A DNA stretch of 64,000 nucleotides, from assembly GCA_039045975.1 (NCBI GenBank), contig JBCCJA010000015.1, positions 4,400 through 68,399 of the forward strand, given 5' to 3'. Position 1 is the stretch's first letter. The number at the start of each line of letters is the position of its first letter. The position numbers were made by a program, and so were the translations under genes. This stretch comes from JBCCJA01 sp039045975. Lineage in GTDB: Bacteria > Planctomycetota > Planctomycetia > Planctomycetales > Planctomycetaceae. Shown here piece after piece: positions 8,884-17,684 of this stretch. Under the pieces are notes generated by a model that ran no database searches, had not been told where the DNA came from, and worked only from the letters and a program-made list of their open reading frames with translations.

Positions 8884-10311
8884 TCAGGCGCCCGCTTTAG
8901 AAGACGCCTTGCCCTTCGACTTATTGCTCGGCTTCGGTCGGTCTTCGGCCCGCGGCGGCAGGGCGGGATCGGGCCAGCGGGGGTTGTCGTCCCGGGCCGA
9001 CGCCATCAACGCGACCGCCCGCTCGACGAGGTCAGGCCGCGACGCGGCTAGGTCGCGGGTCTCGCCGAGGTCCGAACCCAGGTCGTACAACTCGACCGGC
9101 CCGCCGCGTCGGTTCCGCACGGCCTTCCAGTCGCCGAAGCGGACCGCCTGATTAGCCTTATAAGCTCTGCCTTTGCCGCGATTATAGAACTGAAGCTCGA
9201 AGTAAAACGCCTCGCGAACGGGGGCGTCGGCACCTTTTAAGAAATCGACGAGCGACAGGCCGCTCGACTCGTAGCCTTCCGGCGACGTCGCGCCGGCAAG
9301 TTCGACGGCCGTCGGCAAGAAGTCCCAGAAAGCCCACGGGCCGTCCGTGACGCGGCCGGCGGGCACGACGCCGGGCCAACGGGCCAACGCCGCCTGCCGG
9401 AGCCCGCCCTCATACATCCCGCGTTTAAATCCGCGGAGCTTACCGCCCATCGACTGGTCGAACGTCCGCGCGATGTCGCTGTTGTCATCAAATGACGAAC
9501 CGTTGTCACCCGAGAACATCACCAGCGTATTATCGTCGACCCCGAGTTCGGCGAGCAGGTCGAGCAGCCGCCCGACGTGTTCGTCCAGCCGCGAGACCAT
9601 CGCGGCGTACGTCTTTTCTTTCTCGGTCCAGCCTTCGCGGTCGGCGTATTGCCGCGTGTCGTCGATCTCGTAACGGCCGTGCGGCAGCGTCGTCGAATAA
9701 AACAGAAAGAACGGCCCGCCGGCGGCGGACCGCACCCAGTCCTCGACCTCATCCTGGATCATGTCGCCGGCATAGGCCCCTTCTTCGAGATCGAACCGCT
9801 CCGCGTCGTCGTAAAGGAAGTCGGGGAAATAAGTGTGGGCGTGCCGTTGGCAGTTGTAGCCGTAAAAGTGATCGAACCCGGCCGCCAGCGGGCTGCCGCT
9901 CGTGTCGAACATGCCCATGCCCCACTTGCCCATGCAGGCGGTCCGATAGCCGGCTTCTTTAAGAATACCGGCGACCGTGACAGTGCCTTCCGGGAGCGGT
10001 AACTGGCCCTCGGGCTTGATCTCCCAGTTCGCCCGGACCGGGCAACGGCCCATATCGAGTCCCGTCATCAACGAGGACCGGGACGGCGCACAGACCGACG
10101 TCCCGGCGTACGCCGACGTGTACCGCGTACCCTCGGCCGCCATGCGGTCGAGGTGCGGCGTCTCGATCAGCTCCTGTCCGTAGCTGCCGAGATCGCCCAT
10201 CGCGACGTCGTCGGCGAGGATGAAAATGATATTCGGCGGGGTAGCCGCAGACGCGACCGCCGGGCACGCGACCGCGACGGTCAGAGCGAAAACAGATCGG
10301 TGTAAGAACAC
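8884..10311 (-). CDS. Exported sulfatase (formylglycine type)
   Basis: A 475-residue arylsulfatase-family protein that should hydrolyse sulfate esters, probably on algal or host polysaccharides, outside the cytoplasm. There is a signal peptide (VFALTVAVACPAVASAA), a metal-binding ILADDVAMGDLG (Asp-34/35), and the formylglycine signature CAPSR at residues 74-78. Later markers are GKWGMGMF, STTLPHGRY and VMFSGDNGSSFDDN. The last 30 residues are Lys/Ser/Ala-rich. The substrate is not predictable. It needs a formylglycine-generating enzyme, which I do not see in the window. Confidence 0.93.
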   Translation of the reverse strand: MFLHRSVFALTVAVACPAVASAATPPNIIFILADDVAMGDLGSYGQELIETPHLDRMAAEGTRYTSAYAGTSVCAPSRSSLMTGLDMGRCPVRANWEIKPEGQLPLPEGTVTVAGILKEAGYRTACMGKWGMGMFDTSGSPLAAGFDHFYGYNCQRHAHTYFPDFLYDDAERFDLEEGAYAGDMIQDEVEDWVRSAAGGPFFLFYSTTLPHGRYEIDDTRQYADREGWTEKEKTYAAMVSRLDEHVGRLLDLLAELGVDDNTLVMFSGDNGSSFDDNSDIARTFDQSMGGKLRGFKRGMYEGGLRQAALARWPGVVPAGRVTDGPWAFWDFLPTAVELAGATSPEGYESSGLSLVDFLKGADAPVREAFYFELQFYNRGKGRAYKANQAVRFGDWKAVRNRRGGPVELYDLGSDLGETRDLAASRPDLVERAVALMASARDDNPRWPDPALPPRAEDRPKPSNKSKGKASSKAGA

Positions 10312-10389
10312 GGCGGGCCCTCGGCCGGGGTCGGAGCGGACGCCGCATCTTTCACCGACGCCCGACCGCCGTAAAGCCGCCGCCGACCG

Positions 10390-11487
10390 TCAGTCGAACA
10401 GCCGCTTCTGCCCGGGTCGGCCCGGCCGGCGGAAATGCCCCCGCGACAGCGGCGGCCGCTTCACGTCGAGGCCGAGCTTGCGTGTAAACAGTTTGAACGT
10501 GTCGGCGATCGCGTCGGCGTGGACGCCCTCGCCGCGGTGACGGTCGCCGAATCGGGGGTCGTTCAACTTCCCGCCGCGGACCGAACCGATCCGGTTCAAT
10601 ACGCGGTCACGCTTCGTCGGGGCACACTGTTCGAGCCAGTCGAGGAACACAGGTCGGACCGACCACGGCAGCCGCAGCATGACGTAATTGGCGGCGGTCG
10701 CACCGGCCTCCTTCGCGGCCGCCAAAACCGCCGGCATTTCTTCGTCATTCAGGCCCGGGATGACCGGGGCGTGCATCACGCGGACCGGCACCCCGGCGTC
10801 GGCGAGTTCACGGATCGCACGCAGTCGGGCCGTCGGCGTCGAGGTCCGCGGCTCAAGCGAGCGGGCGAGGCCCGCGTCGAGCGTTGTGATCGACACGCCG
10901 ACCCGGGCGAGATTCTTCGCCGCCATCTCGGCCAAGATGTCGAGGTCGCGGGTGACGAGGGCGTTCTTCGTGACGATCGTGACCGGCTGACCGCAGTCGC
11001 GGGCGACTTCGAGACAGCCGCGGGTGAGCCTCTTCTCCCGCTCGATCGGCTGATAGCAGTCGGTCACGCCGCTGAACGCGATCGGCTCGCCGGCCCAGTC
11101 TTTCTTGGCGAGCCGTTCCCGGAACAACGCCGGGGCGTGTTCCTTCACATAGATGACCGACTCGAAATCGAGCCCTCCGGAATGACCGAGATACTCGTGC
11201 GTCGGCCGGGCGTAGCAATACGCACATCCGTGCTCGCAGCCGCGATACGGGTTCACGGAATAGCGGAACGCGATGTCGGGGCTGTCGTTCTCACTGACGA
11301 TCGATCTCGACGCGTCGGACATATAGCGCGTCGGAGGGCGTTCCAGGGCGGCGAGATACTCCCCGTCGTGGGCGACCTGTTCGAGGTCGGCGGTCCGCTC
11401 CAGGCTGTCGAACCGACCGACAGGGTTCTCGGCCGAACCGCGTCCACGGGGCATGACGGGAGGCCGAGTCGCGACCGGGGTCTTCAT
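10390..11487 (-). CDS. PA0069-family radical SAM protein
   Basis: A 365-residue radical SAM protein related to the spore-photoproduct-lyase-like group. The iron-sulfur motif is CEHGCAYC (Cys-84, -88, -91), directly after SVNPYRG, which is typical of the family. Further conserved parts are GVTDCYQPIEREKRLTRGCLE, TIVTKNALVTRDLDIL and APVIPGLND. The exact reaction of this family is not established. The tail is Arg/Gly/Pro-rich (GHFRRPGRPGQKR), suggesting nucleic-acid contact. It shares strand with the sulfatase downstream but lacks the SPASM-type cysteines of an anaerobic sulfatase-maturing enzyme, so I do not link them. Confidence 0.9.
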   Translation of the reverse strand: MKTPVATRPPVMPRGRGSAENPVGRFDSLERTADLEQVAHDGEYLAALERPPTRYMSDASRSIVSENDSPDIAFRYSVNPYRGCEHGCAYCYARPTHEYLGHSGGLDFESVIYVKEHAPALFRERLAKKDWAGEPIAFSGVTDCYQPIEREKRLTRGCLEVARDCGQPVTIVTKNALVTRDLDILAEMAAKNLARVGVSITTLDAGLARSLEPRTSTPTARLRAIRELADAGVPVRVMHAPVIPGLNDEEMPAVLAAAKEAGATAANYVMLRLPWSVRPVFLDWLEQCAPTKRDRVLNRIGSVRGGKLNDPRFGDRHRGEGVHADAIADTFKLFTRKLGLDVKRPPLSRGHFRRPGRPGQKRLFD

Positions 11488-11705
11488 CGGCTCTCGTTGA
11501 TGAAAGGTTGCGAAATGTGTTTGAAATTACAGGAACGTGCGGACACGTCTCAGGCTGCTTCTACCGGAAGGGGTCGGGAAATACCCCGCTATGATCCGAT
11601 TTTAGAAAATAGTTTGAATATTGGGCTTTTGTGCCTTGTTGGCTCAGCTAGCGTGGCCTGCATGGCCGGACCACGGCCCACAGAGTTCCGGGCGGAGGAA
11701 CCGCG

Positions 11706-11924
11706 GTGTTAGTCCTATCAAGACGCGAGGGAGAGGGTTTCAACCTGCCACAGATCGGCGTTTCGGTGAAAGTCCTCGGCCGCAACGGCGGCCGGACGGT
11801 CGTCGGGATCGAGGCCCCGAAAGACATCGTCATCGTCCGCGACGAGTTGGCCGACCGGGCCCCCGCGACTGGGGCAAACAGCGTCACGAAAACTGCGTCG
11901 GCCGGCGCCGGTAAAGGTTGTTAA
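11706..11924 (+). CDS. csrA: CsrA-family RNA-binding regulator
   Basis: A 72-residue CsrA homologue, a dimeric post-transcriptional regulator that binds GGA in mRNA leaders. The start is GTG 11706, six bases after a strong GGAGGA (11694-11699). The core fits the family: MLVLSRREGEGF at the N-terminus, VSVKVLGRNGG, VVGIEAPKDIVIVRDEL. The variable tail after residue 50 is short and ends GAGKGC. Upstream, 11580-11640 is distinctly AT-rich and probably holds the promoters of csrA and of the divergent radical SAM gene. Planctomycete CsrA proteins often have longer helical tails; the following DNA looks like a decayed version of one. Confidence 0.88.
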   Translation: MLVLSRREGEGFNLPQIGVSVKVLGRNGGRTVVGIEAPKDIVIVRDELADRAPATGANSVTKTASAGAGKGC

Positions 11925-12158
11925 CGCCCGGGCACGGGCGATCCAAGAGCAGGCCGAAGAAACACGACGGCTTCCCAAGGCCGCCGTCGAAGAGTCGGAA
12001 GCGCACGAATCTGTGTGACCGCCAGCGTCGATCAGTTGTAGGCCAAACTCGACGAAGCCCGAGAAAGCCTCAGGCTCGTCGGCGATTGAAGGGCCCGACA
12101 GGAGATCGAATTAGCTCCAAGGAGGTCCGAGTCGTGGCACGCTGACGCTCTACATGCC
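11925..12158 (+). pseudogene. Degenerate helical coding remnants after csrA
   Basis: Two short stretches in different frames read as charged helices with in-frame stops: ARARAIQEQAEETRRLPKA and AVEESEAHE (11926-12019), then AKLDEARESLRLVGD (about 12043-12090) bounded by TAG and TGA, then RARQEIELAPRRSESW. In a third frame, the end of csrA itself reads KQRHENCVGRR before a stop. I interpret this as the broken remains of a longer CsrA tail, or of a small coiled-coil gene, after frameshifts. It could be chance, since charged helices are easy to read in GC-rich DNA. Confidence 0.4.
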
Positions 12159-12169
12159 GCGAGTCGCGA

Positions 12170-13249
12170 TCAAGCCGCCTCGCTCAGCACGCCACAGATC
12201 CGCTCGAACGCCGCGTTCGAGTCGAACTTGATCGTCAGCACGCCCGATTCACCGCCGGTCAGTTTTAAGTTTATGTCGGTGCCGAGACGGCTCTTCAGCT
12301 GCTCGACCATATCCCGCAGGTGCGGCGTCAGTCCGTCATCTTCCGCGACCGGCAGCGGCAACACGTCGGGGTTCGGGTTCTCTTCCGGGCCGGCGATCGC
12401 GTCCGTGACCGCGTCGACCTCATCGGCCGCCTCGATCTCCGGCTCGCCCTTCCGCAGCCGGCGGACTTCGGCCTCGACGGCCCGGACCGACAGGCCCTCT
12501 TTCTTAATCCGTTTGACGAGATCCTTCTGCTCGCCCGGTTCGAGCGGCAGGACGGCCCGGGCGTGTCCGCCGGTCAAATCGCCCGACTTCAACGCCTTCT
12601 TCGCCGGCTCGCCGAGGTCGAGCAGACGCAGGTAGTTGCTGACCGTCGGGCGTTTGAGGCCGAGGTTCTTCGCCAGCTCGTCGATCGAGCTGTCGAAGCG
12701 GTCGATGTAATCGCGGAACGCCTGCGCCTTTTCGAGGACGTCGAGGTCTTTCCGCTTGAGGTTTTCTTCGATCGCGACTTCGGCGACGAGGCGGTCTTCG
12801 ACCTCGAGCACGCGGCAGGGGACGGTTTCGAGCCCGGCCCGCTTCGCCGCCATCAGCCGGCGTTCGCCCGCGATCAGCTGGTAAGACCCGTCGTGCGGCC
12901 TGACGAGCAGCGGCTGCAGGACGCCGTGTGTCGTGATCGAGTGGGCCAGTTCGTCGAGCTCTTCCTCGCCGAACGCCTTGCGGGGCTGGAACGGATTCTT
13001 CTCGATCAGCTCGACGTGGATCGCGTCGGTCTGATCCGGCGTGGCAGGCCGCACCGGGACGGTCCCGGCGATCGCCACAGAATCGTCGGCATTCGGCTCC
13101 GGACCGGCCCCGCCCAGCAGCGCGTTCAGGCCACGTCCGAGCCGACGCATCGGCGTGACGGCCGGGCCGCCGGGCGTGGCCGCGGCGTCGGTCTGCGTCG
13201 GGTTCTCGCCCTCGGGGGCGGGGAAGGGCACGGTCGCCTGAGGATCCAT
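12170..13249 (-). CDS. parB: Chromosome partitioning protein ParB
   Basis: ParB binds parS sites, spreads as a CTP-dependent clamp and recruits ParA and SMC. The start ATG 13249 has AGGGA at a good distance; GTG/ATG-like alternatives up to 13294 would add 15 residues. The protein (359 residues) has an early RRLGRGLNALLGG segment, the ParB/Srx CTPase domain (EKNPFQPRKAFGEEELDELAHSI, LIAGERRLMAAKRAG, ENLKRKDL), a helix-turn-helix (LAKNLGLKRPTVSNYLRLL), GGHARAVLPL, and a C-terminal dimerisation region. No parA is adjacent and I find no canonical parS by eye. Its location 5.5 kb from dnaN fits an origin-proximal position. Confidence 0.95.
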   Translation of the reverse strand: MDPQATVPFPAPEGENPTQTDAAATPGGPAVTPMRRLGRGLNALLGGAGPEPNADDSVAIAGTVPVRPATPDQTDAIHVELIEKNPFQPRKAFGEEELDELAHSITTHGVLQPLLVRPHDGSYQLIAGERRLMAAKRAGLETVPCRVLEVEDRLVAEVAIEENLKRKDLDVLEKAQAFRDYIDRFDSSIDELAKNLGLKRPTVSNYLRLLDLGEPAKKALKSGDLTGGHARAVLPLEPGEQKDLVKRIKKEGLSVRAVEAEVRRLRKGEPEIEAADEVDAVTDAIAGPEENPNPDVLPLPVAEDDGLTPHLRDMVEQLKSRLGTDINLKLTGGESGVLTIKFDSNAAFERICGVLSEAA

Positions 13250-13482
13250 CACGTCGTCCCTGACTGGTGCGGGGCGATCGCGGACGTCGCCCATAGGTGG
13301 CCGGCCGGTCCGTGGCCGTCTCCGACAAACCCTATCGAGCGACGGGCCGACCCCTCTTCAAGCCGGCCGTCACGACACGGTCAAACGGGATGCGCCGGTT
13401 GTTCCTGCCGACGCGGGTCAACCGGCAACGGGGGGCTTCCGGTAGTCACCGGCAAACCGGCATCACGTGCAGGCCGCTCAAG

Positions 13483-14541
13483 TCAGGCCGCATGTGCCCG
13501 CGACTCGCTGATCGCGAACCGCAACATCGCCGCGGTGTCCGCCGCGCCGTCGACAAACCGGACCGATTGATCGACGACCGCCAACGGAGCGCGGTCGAAC
13601 GGCGGCTCCGTTCGGTCGAGCTTCACGGCGTCCTTGCGGGTACAGGCCCATGCGTCGAGTCGATGTCTCTCGGCCAACACGACGAGCCGAGACAGATCAG
13701 CGGGCCCGTACCGATGGTGATCGGGGAAGGCCTCGAACACGGTCGGCGTGACACCGAGTCTTTGCAGCGTCGCCAAAAAGCCGTCGGGGTTACCGAGGCC
13801 GCAGAAGGCGCCGATACGCCCGTGCGGTTTCTCTTCGGAGGCCCAACTCGGCTCGAACGCGACCGCCGCTGTTGACAGGCCGGGGGCGATTTCCGCGACG
13901 CGGCGGCGAATGTCGGCGAGGACACCTTCGTCGACCGATTCCGCCCGAGTAATCACCGCGAGGTCGGCCCGCCGCAGCGCCGTGACCGGCTCCCGCAGCC
14001 GGCCGGCCGGCAGCAGTCGGTCGAAGCCGAACGGCTCGGTCGCGTCGAGCAGCACGACGTCGAGGTCCCGCCGCAGCCGCCGGTGCTGAAAGCCGTCGTC
14101 GAGCAACACGACGTCGGCCCGGAAATCCTCGACGGCCCGCGTCGCGCCGGCGACGCGGTCACGGTTGATGATCAGCACCGCATGCGAGGCCAGGGCTTCG
14201 AGCACGAGGGCCTCGTCGTTCCGACCCGCCGGATCTCCCGGCAGCGGCTTGTAGCCGCGGCTGACGATCGCGACCCGCCGACCCAGGCGGTACAGAAGGT
14301 TCGCGAAGTGCGCCGTCACCGGCGTCTTCCCGGTCCCGCCGGCGGTCAGGTTACCGACCGAAATCACCGGTACCGCGGCCGCAAACGTTTCGCGTCGCCC
14401 CGCGTCGTACTCACGGGCGACTTTCGCGGCGACAGCTCCGTACGGAGCCGAAGCCGCTCTCAGCAGTCCGCGGGCGAGCGACGCCACGGGGCCGCGGCGA
14501 CGTCCCGACGCGATCTCGCGATGCCAAGCCGTCAGGTCCAT
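13483..14541 (-). CDS. lpxK: Tetraacyldisaccharide 4'-kinase
   Basis: LpxK phosphorylates the 4' position of the lipid A disaccharide precursor at the inner membrane. The 352-residue protein has the family P-loop VGNLTAGGTGKTPV (about residues 60-74), SRGYKP, DVVLLDDGFQHRRLRRDLDVVLLD and GIGNP-like CGLGNPDGF. Most LpxK proteins start with a membrane-anchoring helix; here the N-terminal region (PVASLARGLLRAASAPYGAVAAKV) is amphipathic and weakly hydrophobic. Its presence implies this organism makes lipid A. There are no other lpx genes nearby. Confidence 0.95.
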   Translation of the reverse strand: MDLTAWHREIASGRRRGPVASLARGLLRAASAPYGAVAAKVAREYDAGRRETFAAAVPVISVGNLTAGGTGKTPVTAHFANLLYRLGRRVAIVSRGYKPLPGDPAGRNDEALVLEALASHAVLIINRDRVAGATRAVEDFRADVVLLDDGFQHRRLRRDLDVVLLDATEPFGFDRLLPAGRLREPVTALRRADLAVITRAESVDEGVLADIRRRVAEIAPGLSTAAVAFEPSWASEEKPHGRIGAFCGLGNPDGFLATLQRLGVTPTVFEAFPDHHRYGPADLSRLVVLAERHRLDAWACTRKDAVKLDRTEPPFDRAPLAVVDQSVRFVDGAADTAAMLRFAISESRAHAA

Positions 14542-14612
14542 CCCGCCGCCGTCAAAAGTCGAATCCGGCCGGCTTGTAGGCCGGCCGGAGACGGCGGGTC
14601 CAGACGACCGCT

Positions 14613-15101
14613 TCAGTCGCGGTCGAAAACTGGCTTGCCCAACGTTACCGCGGCGTGGGGCGCGACGGTCTCATACGCCACCGGGGTGCCGCGTCCGATG
14701 CGACGCATCAGCGACGTCAGACCCGGTAGCAGCCGCGGAGCCTGACGCGTGTCCCGCTCGTGCGACACGCCGAGCGCGGGCGCGTCGAGCGTCGGCACTT
14801 CGGGCAGCGGATCGATCGTGACCGGCTCCGACGGGGCGGGCGGCATGTACTCGCCGGGAACGTTCTTGGGCAGCGGGGCCGGCGTCGGTGGGGCCGGGGC
14901 GGGCGTCGGCCGGGCAGACCGTCGCGGGGTCGGAGCGATCTCGACCGGCCGGAAGTCACGCGACGGCACGAACGTGTCGTGCGGCCTCTCGTAAGACATC
15001 ACCGGGGGGGCCGGCGGCGTCAGCGGCGAGCGGACCTGCGTCCCGCGGCAGCCGACCGTCACCGTCACCAACGCCAACAGCAGCAGATTCAAGCGGGGCA
15101 T
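14613..15101 (-). CDS. Proline-rich lipoprotein, unknown function
   Basis: A 162-residue protein with a lipoprotein signal (LLLLALVTVTVGC, Cys-18) followed by a long Pro/Ala/Thr-rich, probably extended segment (residues 25-110). The C-terminal 50 residues are more structured (LLPGLTSLMRRIGRGTPVAYE). I recognise no domain. It resembles in style the lipoprotein at 28636-29262 but I see no convincing shared sequence. It lies on the lpxK strand, 71 bp upstream of it. Confidence 0.7.
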   Translation of the reverse strand: MPRLNLLLLALVTVTVGCRGTQVRSPLTPPAPPVMSYERPHDTFVPSRDFRPVEIAPTPRRSARPTPAPAPPTPAPLPKNVPGEYMPPAPSEPVTIDPLPEVPTLDAPALGVSHERDTRQAPRLLPGLTSLMRRIGRGTPVAYETVAPHAAVTLGKPVFDRD

Positions 15102-15271
15102 CGTCAGACTCCTTCAGTGCCGCGGCGGCGGCTGGGGATGACTCCTGTCCGCCCCATCGATCGGCGTGCGAAGGATCGGCCCCCCAACGGAAGGCCCCGC
15201 GCGCGGTCGATCGCGGGCGAAGCAGTCCGGTCGTAACGGTCGCGGGAAGATGACAGCCGACAAACGCCGCT

Positions 15272-16546
15272 ATGCTGCCCCGCCCGAATGAGAGCCACGA
15301 CTTGAGCCGCCCCGACACACGCCCGCCCTTCGCGAAACCGCCGCTCGCGGCCGGCCATCTCACGGACCGCGGACTCGACCCGCCCGAGAAACTGCCGACG
15401 ATCACCGTCGGGCGGCCGTCCCGGCATCCGTCGATCTTTAAGAGCCGGCTCGCCCACACCGACCCGGCGGCGGGACACGGCGACCTCGTCCGTCTGGTCC
15501 TCAAAGACGGAGAGCCGTTCGGTTTCGGGATCTATAACCCGCGGGCCGAGATCGCCGTCAGAAGGCTGACGACCGGGACCGATGTCCCCGACTCCCGCTG
15601 GTGGCGGTCGAAACTCGAAGAAGCCGTCTCGTTACGGACGACGCTGCTCGGCCTCGGGGACACCGACGCCATCAGGCTCGTCCACGGCGAAGGCGACGGC
15701 CTCCCGGGACTCGTCGTCGATAAATACGCCAACGTCCTCGTCGCCGAGGTCTTCTCGTTGGGGCTCTGGCAGCGCAGACGTTCGGTCCTCGAACTGCTCG
15801 CCGAAATGACCGGCGCCGAGCACCTCGTCGCACGGCCCGGACCGCGGACCGAGGCCCAGGAGGGCTTCGTCGCCGAAGCCGACGTCACCGACGGCTGCCC
15901 GCACGATCTGAAGATCGCCGAACACGGGGTCCGTTACGCGATCGACCCGGCCGGCGGTCACAAGACCGGTTTCTTCTGCGACCAACGCGACAACCGCGCT
16001 CTCGTCGGCCGCCACGCCGCCGGCCGCGACGTACTCGACCTCTGTTGCTACACCGGCGGCTTCGCCCTCAACGCCGCGGCCGGCGGCGCGAAGTCGGTCA
16101 CCGCCGTCGACCTCGACGAACACGCCGTCGCCGCGGCGAAGCAGAACGCGAAATTGAACCGACGGCCCGGACTGAAGGTCGTCCACGCCGACGCGTTCAA
16201 TTACCTGCGTGACGTCCTCGCGGCCGAGAAACGCTATGGGCTCATCGTCCTCGACCCGCCGAAACTGATCGGCTCGCAGCACGAGTCCGAATCGGGGAAA
16301 CGGACTTACGCCGACCTCAACCGCCTCGCGATGAAACTCCTCGCCCCGGGCGGACTGCTACTGACCTGCAGCTGCTCCGGCCTGCTGAGCCCCGACGAGT
16401 TCAAAACGATCGTTGCCCGCAGCGTCCCCGGCGACCGCACCGCCCGCGTTCTCGCCGTTCACGGCGCCGCCCCGGATCATCCCGTCGCGACCGATACGCC
16501 CGAAACACATTATTTAAAAGCTATTTGGATGTCTTTCAGCTCTTAA
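15272..16546 (+). CDS. Class I rRNA methyltransferase, RlmI/RlmK-like
   Basis: A 424-residue SAM-dependent methyltransferase that probably makes 5-methylcytosine in 23S rRNA, as RlmI does at C1962. A PUA-like N-terminal part ([19 protein letters not shown]) is followed by [30 protein letters not shown], the SAM loop [18 protein letters not shown] and [11 protein letters not shown]. The catalytic motif reads LLTCSCSG. The first 40 residues precede the PUA domain and a TTG at 15305 could also serve as start. Its stop overlaps the end of the convergent transposase-like gene by 11 bp. Confidence 0.88.
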   Translation: MLPRPNESHDLSRPDTRPPFAKPPLAAGHLTDRGLDPPEKLPTITVGRPSRHPSIFKSRLAHTDPAAGHGDLVRLVLKDGEPFGFGIYNPRAEIAVRRLTTGTDVPDSRWWRSKLEEAVSLRTTLLGLGDTDAIRLVHGEGDGLPGLVVDKYANVLVAEVFSLGLWQRRRSVLELLAEMTGAEHLVARPGPRTEAQEGFVAEADVTDGCPHDLKIAEHGVRYAIDPAGGHKTGFFCDQRDNRALVGRHAAGRDVLDLCCYTGGFALNAAAGGAKSVTAVDLDEHAVAAAKQNAKLNRRPGLKVVHADAFNYLRDVLAAEKRYGLIVLDPPKLIGSQHESESGKRTYADLNRLAMKLLAPGGLLLTCSCSGLLSPDEFKTIVARSVPGDRTARVLAVHGAAPDHPVATDTPETHYLKAIWMSFSS

Positions 16547-17033
16547 AGTGAACTTCCGACGGACGCGGCGGCCTCAGTTCTTCACGAAGTTTTTTAAGCG
16601 TCCCGTCCTTCAACCAGTTGCGGAAATACGTGTAAACCGTCGGCCAGGGCGGGTAACGCTCCGGCAGGTCACGCCAGGCGCAACCGGTTTCCCAGCGGTG
16701 GCGGATCGCGTTGACGACTTCTCGCTCGTCGGTCGAACGGTGCCGGCCGCGACGAGGCTCGGCAGGGAGCATGCGGGCGACCTTCTTCCAGCGGCTGTCG
16801 GACAGGTCGCCTTTCGGCTTGCGGGCCCGGCGGCGGTGCGGCTTCTCGCGGTCGGCAGGCTTCCGCCCTTCGTCACGCGGCTCACGCCCCGGGTCACGAC
16901 GGGCGATGTCGGCGGCGACTTCTTCCAACGACCTCCGCCCCGGTTGTAAGGCAGGCCCTTCCGTACGCCCGAACGTCCCGCCGCTTTCTCGCTGCTCGTT
17001 CCGACCTGACATTCCGACGCGACCTTTCCCCAA
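16536..17033 (-). CDS. Stand-alone DUF4096 transposase N-terminal domain protein
   Basis: A 165-residue protein whose last 90 residues match the DNA-binding N-terminal domain of IS5-type transposases: [14 protein letters not shown], then [40 protein letters not shown]. The catalytic DDE part is missing: the frame stops after RPSEVHFKS, and the DNA beyond is the end of a convergent methyltransferase gene. A highly basic, Glu-rich N-terminal extension replaces it. I see no terminal inverted repeats. It is either an insertion-sequence remnant or a domesticated DNA-binding protein; the intact frame and 11-bp convergent overlap slightly favour the latter. The start codon is uncertain. Confidence 0.65.
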   Translation of the reverse strand: MGKGRVGMSGRNEQRESGGTFGRTEGPALQPGRRSLEEVAADIARRDPGREPRDEGRKPADREKPHRRRARKPKGDLSDSRWKKVARMLPAEPRRGRHRSTDEREVVNAIRHRWETGCAWRDLPERYPPWPTVYTYFRNWLKDGTLKKLREELRPPRPSEVHFKS

Positions 17034-17450
17034 AGACTGTTCGAGAACCCGCCGACACAGGCGGCTTCCAAGGCGGCGATCCGCACGTAACCGAACCGCT
17101 CACCAACGCCGCGGGTCACGCCGCGACGCGGGCCGTGGAACCGGAATCCAGTCGGCCCCGGCTAATCCCCGTCGCCCGGAAGTCGTATTCGGGTGGATGA
17201 AACCCACGCTTTCGGCCCGACGCGGTTTACGCGGCACACCCGGTAACGGATCGAGCCTTCGGTCCTCGGCCAAAAACGTCGGAGACGACTCGGACGGATG
17301 CGGAGAAGCGGCGGCGACCATGATGACACTCCGACTGAGAAACTGCGGGTGAGTCCCCACGGTGTCGGAGTGTACAGTTCAAATGTTCAGTTATCAAGCC
17401 CGCCCGCCAAATTTCGCCTGTCGCCCGAAATTACGAACAGCTTTTGCCAA
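17034..17450. other. Gap without a convincing gene
   Basis: This 417-bp stretch lies between the DUF4096 gene and a small membrane-protein gene. An 86-codon frame on the minus strand (17100-17360) has no recognisable domain, and its composition looks like chance. The last 90 bp (17365-17450) are less GC-rich. I see no transposon ends or strong hairpins. Confidence 0.4.
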
Positions 17451-17612
17451 TCAACCTTTCACCAAGATCAACGCAAAGCCGATCGCCAACATCACCACCG
17501 CGCTGCCGAGCACGACGCAGGCGACCAGGATCGTGCGAAACTTCAGAACGCCCGCCGAACGATCGGCGGGCGTTCTGTCGACACGCGGTCGGTACTCGGA
17601 CTCCTCAGCCAT
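17451..17612 (-). CDS. 53-residue single-pass membrane protein
   Basis: This small gene runs from ATG at 17612-17610 to TGA at 17453-17451. The N-terminal 24 residues are charged (MAEESEYRPRVDRT onward). They are followed by one hydrophobic helix, RTILVACVVLGSAVVMLAIG, and the tail ALILVKG. The start lacks a strong ribosome site. It precedes nothing on its own strand for over 400 bp, and the DoxX gene lies just upstream on the same strand (73 bp). A perfect 14-bp-stem hairpin lies inside the coding region. The function is unknown. The hydrophobic helix and consistent codon use support it as a real gene. Confidence 0.6.
   Translation of the reverse strand: MAEESEYRPRVDRTPADRSAGVLKFRTILVACVVLGSAVVMLAIGFALILVKG
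17545..17576. repeat. Hairpin inside a coding sequence
   Basis: AGAACGCCCGCCGA at 17545-17558 is followed by a 4-nt loop and its exact complement at 17563-17576. It encodes residues 13-23 (RTPADRSAGVL) of the 53-residue membrane protein. It could act on the mRNA or be a small mobile palindrome that inserted in frame. Confidence 0.85.
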
Positions 17613-17684
17613 CGGGACGATTCTCGGTCAGAGGACACACGACCCGTCATCGTATGCGCCCCGGACGAAAACGCCCGACGGCCG

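Noticed and set aside
10390..11487. Radical SAM protein as an anaerobic sulfatase-maturing enzyme for the neighbouring sulfatase
   Set aside because: The motif order and the CEHGCAYC signature fit the PA0069/photoproduct-lyase-like group, and the extra cysteine clusters of the maturing enzymes are absent.
17100..17360. 86-residue minus-strand frame
   Set aside because: Pro/Arg/Ser-rich without hydrophobic core, membrane helix or recognisable motif, and no start signal.
16536..17360. A complete insertion sequence
   Set aside because: There is no DDE catalytic domain, no terminal inverted repeats and no target duplication that I can see.
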